Assembly (NCBI GenBank): GCA_024638545.1
Contig: JAHEKD010000229.1
Span: 1-5,173 of the forward strand
Length of the DNA: 5,173 nucleotides
From: Gammaproteobacteria bacterium
GTDB taxonomy: Bacteria > Pseudomonadota > Gammaproteobacteria > Arenicellales > JAHEKD01
Reading direction: 5' to 3'
Shown here: piece after piece, positions 1-5,111 of the stretch
Layout of the letters: every line of letters starts with the position of its first letter
Numbering within the stretch: the first letter of the stretch is position 1
Made by a program: the position numbers and the translations under genes
The notes under the pieces: generated by a model
Database searches by the model: none
What the model saw: the letters and a program-made list of their open reading frames with translations, nothing else
What the model was told of the DNA's origin: nothing

Positions 1-19
1 ATATTAATGACCCAGTCCT

Positions 20-49
20 TTGATTTCAAACGAAAAATTCTAATACAAT
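20..49 (+). promoter_or_regulatory. Candidate sigma-70 promoter for the LysR-family gene
   Basis: A -35-like TTGATT (20-25) is separated by 18 bases from a -10-like TACAAT (44-49), which would start transcription near 56, about 30 bases before the TTG start. Inside the spacer lies a short inverted repeat, TTTC-AAAC-GAAA (24-35). LysR proteins often bind their own promoters, so this could be an autoregulatory half-site pair, but it is too short to be convincing. The call is made by eye only. Confidence 0.4.
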
Positions 50-85
50 ATATGAATAAACACTCATGTATCGAGACAGCTTAAA

Positions 86-1027
86 TTGATCAGATTGCCA
101 CCGATGGCTGCCCTGCGGGCCTTTGAGTCAGCCGCTCGACACCTTAACTACACAAAGGCAGCAAAGGAGTTACACGTCACTCAAAGTGCGATCAGCCACC
201 AGATAAAACATATTGAACAATTGTGGGGCTTCAAACTGTTCACACGCAGCGGCCGCAGTATTGAACTGACCGAAAAAGCTGCAAAACTGGTACCCATTGT
301 TGAAGATTTCTTTTCACAACTCTCCTCCACCCTATCCTCTATCGACGCTATTCACGACGAGGGCTACCTGAAGCTCACTCTAAGCCAGTCATTCGCCCTG
401 AAATGGATGGTACCAAGACTCGGCGAGTTTTCACATCAGAACCCGGATATTGATGTAACGATTATTACCATGCCCTCGCCAGGAAAACTGGAAATCAACG
501 ATGCTGATATTGCCATATTCTATAGCGACGGAAAGCATGACAATTACACCGTCATCCCGTTATTAAACGGCTACTCCTTTCCTGTTTGTAGCCCTGAATT
601 TTTTGCAAATGATATCAGGAAATTACAAAAACCAGTCGATTTGCTTGATTTGCCTTTGCTAAGACGGTTAAACATTGATGCAGCACCCAGATGGAGGGAC
701 TGGTTCACTGCCGCAGGCGTATCTGACTACACACTGCCGAAGGGATTACATTTTCCAAACTCAAGTATGGCATTACAGGCTTCAATCGACGGCCAGGGTA
801 TTGCACTTGCCCGCAGCTCACATGTTGCTGACGACCTCATCGCCGGACGCCTGATAAAATTATTTAATATTTATGTTCAGGGTGAAAGCTGCTATAACCT
901 GATAATTCCAGAAGGCAAGATGGATCAACCCAGCGTACAGAAGTTTATAGCCTGGCTCAAGGATGAGGCCGTTGAATCACAGGAGCTTTTCGATCAGCAG
1001 GCGAGAGCCCCTGGGCGAACTAAGTAG
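86..1027 (+). CDS. LysR-family transcriptional regulator, GcvA-like
   Basis: A 313-residue DNA-binding regulator of the LysR family, cytoplasmic and probably tetrameric. Seen: an N-terminal winged helix-turn-helix (about 4-63) opening with RLPPMAALRAFESAARH and containing AAKELHVTQSAISHQIKHIE, the signature of the GcvA/AmpR branch. The C-terminal effector domain spans about 92-300. Length matches the family's roughly 300 residues. The start is TTG at 86: the first in-frame ATG (104) would remove the conserved RLPP segment, and a stop at 53-55 blocks anything further upstream. No good Shine-Dalgarno is visible, only GAGA at 73-76. GcvA controls glycine cleavage in E. coli, but no gcv genes lie here and the effector is unknown. 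The gene is convergent with the glutathione synthetase frame, overlapping it by 8 bp, and ends in TAG. Family assignment is very safe; the target is not. Confidence 0.93.
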   Translation: MIRLPPMAALRAFESAARHLNYTKAAKELHVTQSAISHQIKHIEQLWGFKLFTRSGRSIELTEKAAKLVPIVEDFFSQLSSTLSSIDAIHDEGYLKLTLSQSFALKWMVPRLGEFSHQNPDIDVTIITMPSPGKLEINDADIAIFYSDGKHDNYTVIPLLNGYSFPVCSPEFFANDIRKLQKPVDLLDLPLLRRLNIDAAPRWRDWFTAAGVSDYTLPKGLHFPNSSMALQASIDGQGIALARSSHVADDLIAGRLIKLFNIYVQGESCYNLIIPEGKMDQPSVQKFIAWLKDEAVESQELFDQQARAPGRTK

Positions 1028-1520
1028 CGGGTGCACTTTTTTCAAGATGCTTAATAATTTTATGATGATGGTTAACACCGGAGAATTGCGTTAATTCGCG
1101 CAATCCGGTAGGGCTGGTGACATTAATTTCGATTAGCTTGCCACCGATAACATCGATCCCGCAGAAAAACACGCCCTTTTCAATTAGATCTGTTTTTATT
1201 GCCGAGCATATTTTCAGATCATTGGTATCAAGTTCACAAGCATGAGCGGATCCGCCGGCATCTAGATTATTTAGCTCTAAGCCGTGTGCGTGTACTCTCA
1301 AAATACCGCCAATCGGTTCACCATTAACCAGTAAGATACGTTTATCTCCCTGTGACGCTGCTGCAAGGTACTCTTGTGTGACCACCCAGTGTGACTGGTC
1401 CTGCGTTAAGTGGCGCACCCTGTCCTGCCAGTCACTATCATCTTGCTCAATGAATATAATGCCCTGCCCGCCATGCCCATCTACCGGTTTAACGGTAAGC
1501 CTGTTATGACGCTCAAGCAT
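1020..1520 (-). CDS. gshB: C-terminal ATP-grasp part of a split glutathione synthetase
   Basis: 166 residues matching the ATP-binding domain of prokaryotic glutathione synthetase (ligation of gamma-glutamylcysteine and glycine using ATP). Seen: KPVDGHGG at 11-18, whose Lys11 corresponds to E. coli Lys160; GDKRILLVNGEP at 58-69, with Arg61 for Arg210; Arg75 for Arg225; and the metal-ligand strand with Asp123, Glu131 and Asn133 (EINVTSPTGLRE) for Asp273, Glu281 and Asn283. Leu83 and Ser91 stand where E. coli has Arg233 and Arg241 of the flexible catalytic loop. The frame is identical to that of the N-terminal part and is separated from it by one TAG plus four sense codons. The ATG at 1520 is preceded by AGGAG (1534-1530) with a 9-base spacer, so independent initiation is credible. 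Alone, this piece lacks the N-terminal domain and the partner ATP-binding lysine, so it should not be an active synthetase. It ends in TAG, overlapping the LysR gene. Confidence 0.85.
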   Translation of the reverse strand: MLERHNRLTVKPVDGHGGQGIIFIEQDDSDWQDRVRHLTQDQSHWVVTQEYLAAASQGDKRILLVNGEPIGGILRVHAHGLELNNLDAGGSAHACELDTNDLKICSAIKTDLIEKGVFFCGIDVIGGKLIEINVTSPTGLRELTQFSGVNHHHKIIKHLEKSAPAT

Positions 1521-1529
1521 TCTGCCAAT

Positions 1530-1534
1530 CTCCT
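1530..1534 (-). promoter_or_regulatory. Shine-Dalgarno AGGAG overlapping the internal stop codon
   Basis: On the - strand the bases around the internal stop read TAGGAG. The AG of the amber codon is also the start of a five-base Shine-Dalgarno match, AGGAG, followed nine bases later by an in-frame ATG (1520-1518). It is the best ribosome-binding site in the window. It would let a terminating ribosome restart, or a new one load, on the C-terminal part. In an ancestor with CAG or AAG here the AGGAG would already have existed, so it may be accidental. Confidence 0.55.
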
Positions 1535-1961
1535 AAATTGAATTACTGATCAATGTCGGTGGTGTATATTCCGGAAAATAGAGTGCGGCAAGTTTTTCGT
1601 TCCAGTCGCGCAGTGTTTGCGGCCGATTGATAATCCTGACCGTCGCTGGCAGATAGTCAAGTATTAGCGTCGTATAAAAGTAGCGTCGATCAAATGGTGG
1701 ATCAGTGCGAATAAAAATGACGTCAACATCCGCAAGATTAATCTGCTGCTTGTCATGTTCAGTGAAGGGTTGATCATGATTTTCATGGACATCAACTATC
1801 GTTACAGTTGCCATTACACGGTCATGCTGAAGGTAAAGATCACCCTGGTCCAGGTGAAGCACTGTATGGTTGTATTGATGTGCCGCCAGCATTAAATAGT
1901 ATGAGGTGTCCTTGTGCGCCTTTACCTCATCCAGAGGGTCCATAATAAAAACAAATTTCAT
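1533..1961 (-). CDS. gshB: N-terminal part of a split glutathione synthetase
   Basis: 142 residues matching the N-terminal domain of GshB and the first turn of its ATP-grasp domain. Seen: FIMDPLDEVKAHKDTS at the start (E. coli has a MDP...KKDSS segment), GDLYL at 40-44, RTDPPFD at 85-91 (RKDPPFD in E. coli) and LRDWNEKL at 117-124, whose Lys123 corresponds to ATP-binding Lys125. The reading frame then reaches TPPTLISNSI and stops at TAG (1535-1533), in a variable linker that in relatives continues to the KPxDG strand. The ATG at 1961 gives the family's exact N-terminus. Its Shine-Dalgarno is poor, and an imperfect hairpin ends four bases upstream of it. The gene lies 182 bp downstream of bmt on the same strand and could be co-transcribed. 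The homology is clear; whether a stable product results is not. Confidence 0.85.
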   Translation of the reverse strand: MKFVFIMDPLDEVKAHKDTSYYLMLAAHQYNHTVLHLDQGDLYLQHDRVMATVTIVDVHENHDQPFTEHDKQQINLADVDVIFIRTDPPFDRRYFYTTLILDYLPATVRIINRPQTLRDWNEKLAALYFPEYTPPTLISNSI

Positions 1962-1965
1962 AGCA

Positions 1966-1990
1966 ATACCCGGATCATTCAGTCCGGTAT
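1966..1990 (-). promoter_or_regulatory. Imperfect hairpin directly before the glutathione synthetase start
   Basis: On the + strand, ATACC-C-GGA (1966-1974) pairs with TCCGGTAT (1983-1990) around the 8-base loop TCATTCAG, giving eight base pairs with one bulged C. In the mRNA the stem ends four bases before the AUG at 1961 and covers the place where a ribosome-binding site should lie. It could damp or regulate initiation of the N-terminal part. There is no following T-run, so it is not an intrinsic terminator for bmt. Confidence 0.4.
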
Positions 1991-2143
1991 TCTGACACAG
2001 AGTTTAGTTACATTCAGCCAGTTGACGGTCGTCGATCGATAAACAGTTATCGCCACAGGGATTTTGAACGATCTCAAGCCCTCTCGACCCGATTTTTAAC
2101 AAGTTTTGGCAGCTGGCACGACTTAGGACTCGACATCAACAGG

Positions 2144-3175
2144 TCAGGCCTTTGATCGGCGTCGACGTCGCGTGGATTTAGCCTGCGCCTGATTTTGCGC
2201 AACAGAAACCTCACCGTGTAAACACGATTTTGCACCCGGTGTTACAGGCCCTAACGTTTGCTCAATCATCTCTAAAGTTGGCGCGGATGACGTCGGCGTT
2301 GAGTCAAGGGCTGATCTCATGCTAATAATGTGAGCCGGAGTCGTTCCGCAGCATCCACCAATAATTTGAGCGCCGGCATTACGAACCATGACCGCATAGT
2401 CAGCCATCAGCTCGGGCGTACCGTTATACCTGATCTCACCATCAACAAACTCAGGGATCCCGCAGTTCGCCTTCGCAATTAATGGTGCGCGCGGATTTTC
2501 CTGGCTAGACGATACAATGCTTGCAACTACCTCAGAAGCGCCAACACCGCAATTTGTCCCAAATGCCGCCAGATTCTGCTGGTTACATATTCTGACCAGG
2601 TCTCTTGGTGAAATTCCCATCATTGTATTGCCGTTTGTATCCAGGCTCATGGTTGCAACCACGGGGTGACCGGTACGCTCTGCACCCCTTATGGCCGCTT
2701 CCAGTTCATTTTGCGCCGACATGGTCTCGATCCATAATACGTCGGCTCCACCCTCGACCAGTGCGGTTGCCTGCTCAAAGAATGCATCCTCGCAATCCTC
2801 AATTGAGAGTGCGCCCAATGGTTGGATTAATTCGCCTGTCGGCCCCATTGAACCGGCGACAATGACTTTACGTGATTCTTTGCTGGCTTCCTGCAGTGCA
2901 ATTGAAGCTGCCAGTGAATTTAGCTCATGTACCCTTGATTGTGCGTCGTGAAGTTTCAATCGGTAACGATTACCTCCGAATGAATTCGTTAAGATAATGT
3001 CGGAACCTGCATCGATAAAGGATCTGTAGAGCGCGCGTATTTTTTCCGGTTCATCAGCATTCCAGAGCTCCGGCGCGTCGCCTGAGGTTAATCCCATTGC
3101 AAATAAATTCGTACCGGTCGCGCCGTCGGCAACCAAATATCCCTTTTCTTCGATCTGTTGCTGAAGAATATTCAT
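2144..3175 (-). CDS. bmt: Betaine-homocysteine S-methyltransferase (Zn-dependent)
   Basis: 343-residue cytoplasmic enzyme of the homocysteine S-methyltransferase family (a TIM barrel). It transfers a methyl group to the thiol of homocysteine to make methionine; the sequence looks like the proteobacterial enzymes that use glycine betaine and release dimethylglycine. Seen: DGATGTNLFAMGL at 17-29, GDAPELWN at 32-39, ILTNSFGGNRYRLKLHDA at 61-78, GSMGPTGE at 108-115, the TNCGVGASE zinc site with Cys209, and GGCCGTTP with Cys275 and Cys276, completing the three-cysteine zinc centre of the family. The tail (about 290-343) is low in complexity and ends with five arginines at 336-340. The ATG at 3175 fits the family N-terminus; no Shine-Dalgarno is visible. 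A 20-bp palindrome lies 13 bases upstream. A donor other than betaine, such as S-methylmethionine or dimethylsulfoniopropionate, cannot be excluded by sequence alone. Confidence 0.88.
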   Translation of the reverse strand: MNILQQQIEEKGYLVADGATGTNLFAMGLTSGDAPELWNADEPEKIRALYRSFIDAGSDIILTNSFGGNRYRLKLHDAQSRVHELNSLAASIALQEASKESRKVIVAGSMGPTGELIQPLGALSIEDCEDAFFEQATALVEGGADVLWIETMSAQNELEAAIRGAERTGHPVVATMSLDTNGNTMMGISPRDLVRICNQQNLAAFGTNCGVGASEVVASIVSSSQENPRAPLIAKANCGIPEFVDGEIRYNGTPELMADYAVMVRNAGAQIIGGCCGTTPAHIISMRSALDSTPTSSAPTLEMIEQTLGPVTPGAKSCLHGEVSVAQNQAQAKSTRRRRRSKA

Positions 3176-3184
3176 AAAATTGGA

Positions 3185-3229
3185 AGTATATAAAGATTTC
3201 TTTATATTGTTTCATGAAATATCGTCGAT
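3185..3229 (-). promoter_or_regulatory. Candidate bmt promoter region
   Basis: Two -10-like hexamers are readable on the - strand before bmt: TATAAA (3206-3201), with TCGACG (3228-3223) 16 bases upstream as a possible -35, and TATACT (3190-3185), with a weak GAAACA (3213-3208) at 17 bases. The first would give a leader of about 20 bases. The second would start almost at the ATG, which would fit the missing Shine-Dalgarno. In both cases the palindrome at 3188-3207 overlaps the core promoter, the usual position for a repressor. Confidence 0.35.
3188..3207. promoter_or_regulatory. 20-bp palindromic operator candidate upstream of bmt
   Basis: ATATAAAGATTTCTTTATAT has perfect 9-bp arms around a central TT. 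Its size and symmetry suit a site for a dimeric winged-helix regulator. ArsR-family regulators such as SahR, which responds to S-adenosylhomocysteine, are known to control methionine-cycle genes in Proteobacteria. Assigning this site to SahR is my inference from context and general resemblance, as I cannot compare it with a site collection here. As RNA it would form only a weak A/U-rich hairpin and it lacks a terminal U-run, so an operator is the better reading than a terminator for the upstream gene. Confidence 0.55.
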
Positions 3230-3245
3230 TACCAGCCTTTCTGTA

Positions 3246-3902
3246 TTAATTTTCTAGCAGCTCAATGCGCTCGCTGATCAAAGACCTGAACTTGAATTCG
3301 CGTCGATCTTCGATACCTTGTCGCTGCGCCTGGCGCAACTTTAGTTTTAACATAACAAATAGATCGTCTTTTTGACTGGGACCGAGCCACTCCCTGACCT
3401 TATCGAGGTTAGCAGGCTGTTCATACAGCAATGCAGACATTTCATCTATGAAAGGTGTGGGTGCATTGGTTTCCAGTTCAAGCTTCACAGGATCATAGAA
3501 TTGTTTTAGGTAGATTAACAGGGCCTGAGTGGGCGTAATCACAACTAGTGAATTTGACTGGTTTTCTGTCCTTGCCTGTAATAGCCTGGCGGTTTTTTCG
3601 GCGGGATCATCGCCGAGCGTGAAGTTGGGCTTTGCAAACTCGAAAGTAACGGATTTATCTTTGTTGGTGATAACCCGGCCGGAGACTTGCTTAAAATCAA
3701 ACTGTTTGAGTATGTTTACCAGCTTTTCTCGCTGCCGCGGCAAAACAATATCGTAATCGTAATTCTCGTAAAAATCCGCCGTATATATCGATACGGCATT
3801 GATTCTGGTTAATGGGAAAAAACTGAGCCCTTTTTGATTTATTTGCAATAACAGATGTTTAAGATTTTCGCGCATATGCTCTTTAGATACCTTTATGTTC
3901 AT
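3246..3902 (-). CDS. Protein of unknown function, possibly a degenerate nucleotidyltransferase fold
   Basis: 218 residues, soluble, with no signal peptide or membrane segment. I do not recognise the family. Visible: DYDIVLP at 49-55, a helix-like stretch, then SVTFEFAKP at 84-92. This resembles the Dx[DE] strand and later acidic strand of minimal nucleotidyltransferases, but the glycine-rich segment normally preceding them is absent. The second half (ITPTQALLIYLKQ at 122-134, then an acidic and a basic helical region) also resembles the helical part of such proteins. The ATG at 3902 overlaps the acyltransferase stop as ATGA, so translation is probably coupled; no Shine-Dalgarno precedes it. 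An alternative start at Met10 follows AAAGAG. It is likely co-expressed with the acyltransferase. The nucleotidyltransferase idea is weak and rests on two short motifs. Confidence 0.8.
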   Translation of the reverse strand: MNIKVSKEHMRENLKHLLLQINQKGLSFFPLTRINAVSIYTADFYENYDYDIVLPRQREKLVNILKQFDFKQVSGRVITNKDKSVTFEFAKPNFTLGDDPAEKTARLLQARTENQSNSLVVITPTQALLIYLKQFYDPVKLELETNAPTPFIDEMSALLYEQPANLDKVREWLGPSQKDDLFVMLKLKLRQAQRQGIEDRREFKFRSLISERIELLEN

Positions 3903-4996
3903 TGGAATTTTATCAAGCGTTTACCTAATGCGATACCCGGTTTTTCGATTAGCTCATAGGACACCGTCGAAAGTAGCAGGCTGATGAGGACAACAGAAAA
4001 ATATGACACTAATAGTGAAAGATCTTTGTTCTCGAACATCAGATAATCACTGAAATATTTTTTCAGCAAATAAATCACCCCAAAGTGCGAGAGATAAAGG
4101 CTGTAACTCAATCTGCCAATACGATTGATAAGCGAATTGACTAACAGTGGAAGCTCGCAGCCAGCAAATCCCGGGAGTAATAGCGTGAAAACACAGGCGA
4201 AAACAAAAAATTCCGGTAGAAAAACCGGGCTCCAATAGATCAGGACAAATACCAGCACGCCAGCGGCCATCAGGCAGTAGCCGCCTGCTTGCTTTATGAG
4301 AGATTGATAGCGTTTATTATTGAAAAGAAAATAGAGCACGAATCCGAGTGCAAAAACGCATAATTGTGTCGTGGGCATATAAATGTATGCAAAATTGCTG
4401 ACAATGTATGAAAATCGTTGTGGAACCACTGGCAAATAATAGTGATAAGCCCAGTGACTAAGCACCATCCCCGCCAAGAGTGACACTAAAACAAATACCA
4501 TCGCTCGCCTGAGTGTTGTTATACCCAGGCACAGTAATGGGAACAGGCAGTAAAAAGTCATTTCCACGGCCATGGACCAGCCACCGGGGACGATGGAATT
4601 TACCCAAAGCGGGTGCCAGCCATGTAAAAATGTCATGGATGATACAAAATGCCAGCTGTTGATGCCGTCTGGCATCCAGTACCGCGGGACAAACTGCCAC
4701 ATTGGAGCATATAAAAGGATTGCCAGGTAAAACAAAGGCACAACGCGAAAAAAGCGCCGGGTGAAATACTGCCCCAGTGAAAATGACTTCTGGTTTTGGC
4801 GCTGGTTAAATGACAATAGCAAGGTGTATGCGCTGATGATATAGAAGAGTTGAACACCGTAGGCGCCCCTGGCGGATAAGCGATTGAGAAAATCGCTGTC
4901 TGCACCCGTCCAAATCCAGACGTGTACGAGGATGACTGCTAAAATCGCCCAACCGCGTAAAGCGTCAATATATTCAAATCTGGTTGCTCCCGGCAT
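3899..4996 (-). CDS. Acyltransferase family 3 (OafA/YrhL-like) integral membrane protein
   Basis: 365 residues with about ten hydrophobic membrane segments (roughly 15-30, 46-63, 86-100, 143-160, 165-183, 208-225, 238-256, 262-280, 297-312 and 328-346). Members transfer acetyl or other acyl groups across the inner membrane to O-antigen, peptidoglycan, exopolysaccharide or other glycans. Seen: EYIDALRGWAILAVILVH at 8-25, carrying the family Arg14 and His25; GVQLFYIISAY at 47-57; YFTRRFFRVVPLFY at 77-90; GGWSMAVEMTFYCLFPLL at 138-155; GRLSYSLYLSH at 294-304; and YELIEKPG at 347-354. There is no C-terminal SGNH domain, so this is the short form. The ATG at 4996 places the RxxR-type motif at the usual distance; the upstream Shine-Dalgarno is weak. 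No sugar-biosynthesis genes lie alongside, so the acceptor is unknown. It overlaps the following gene by four bases. Confidence 0.92.
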   Translation of the reverse strand: MPGATRFEYIDALRGWAILAVILVHVWIWTGADSDFLNRLSARGAYGVQLFYIISAYTLLLSFNQRQNQKSFSLGQYFTRRFFRVVPLFYLAILLYAPMWQFVPRYWMPDGINSWHFVSSMTFLHGWHPLWVNSIVPGGWSMAVEMTFYCLFPLLCLGITTLRRAMVFVLVSLLAGMVLSHWAYHYYLPVVPQRFSYIVSNFAYIYMPTTQLCVFALGFVLYFLFNNKRYQSLIKQAGGYCLMAAGVLVFVLIYWSPVFLPEFFVFACVFTLLLPGFAGCELPLLVNSLINRIGRLSYSLYLSHFGVIYLLKKYFSDYLMFENKDLSLLVSYFSVVLISLLLSTVSYELIEKPGIALGKRLIKFQ

Positions 4997-5111
4997 GGCT
5001 CAGACGATAGCAGAAGCACTTAAATCAAGCTATACTTCGCTGCCAGATTATGCCATTAATAAACACTGGCCCGCACCTTTCGCCAGCGGACTGAATGTAA
5101 GAGAAAACAAT

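Larger units (their letters stand above)
1020..1961 (-). pseudogene. gshB: Glutathione synthetase gene with one in-frame amber codon (whole locus)
   Basis: Read through the TAG at 1535-1533, the locus encodes 313 residues, against 316 in E. coli GshB. From the TPxTL motif to the ATP-binding KPxDG, both proteins have 25 positions when the TAG is counted as one residue, so there is no insertion, deletion or frameshift: one codon in a poorly conserved linker has become a stop. The four codons after it read Glu-Ile-Gly-Arg before the Met that begins the downstream part. Both parts keep family motifs and an open frame elsewhere, so any inactivation would be recent. Alternatives are two coupled polypeptides, readthrough, or a base-call error. 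If glutathione is essential to the cell, an intact gshB, or the bifunctional gshF, should exist elsewhere. Confidence 0.6.

Noticed and set aside
104..106. ATG at 104 as the LysR start
   Set aside because: It would delete the conserved RLPP segment at the start of the GcvA-like DNA-binding domain; TTG at 86 fits the family better.
1533..1535. TAG reassigned to an amino acid across this genome
   Set aside because: The LysR gene and the synthetase frame itself both end naturally at TAG at the family-expected length, and no suppressor tRNA is visible here. General reassignment is unlikely; local readthrough remains possible.
1518..1535. Frameshift between the two synthetase halves
   Set aside because: Both pieces are in the same frame and the motif spacing matches E. 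coli GshB exactly, so only a nonsense codon separates them.
2037..2052. Inverted repeat CGATAA-ACAG-TTATCG as a terminator after bmt
   Set aside because: The stem is only 6 bp and A/T-rich and no T-run follows on the - strand, so it does not meet the terminator pattern; it may be chance.
2605..2951. Two 86-codon + strand open frames
   Set aside because: They lie antisense within bmt, overlap each other, lack family features and are explained by the codon bias of the real gene.
3529..3756. 75-codon + strand open frame
   Set aside because: It is antisense to the 218-residue gene, with no ribosome-binding site or recognisable protein features.
4047..4905. Three short - strand open frames (4047-4235, 4458-4700, 4633-4905)
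   Set aside because: They sit in alternative frames inside the acyltransferase gene, whose own frame carries all the family motifs.
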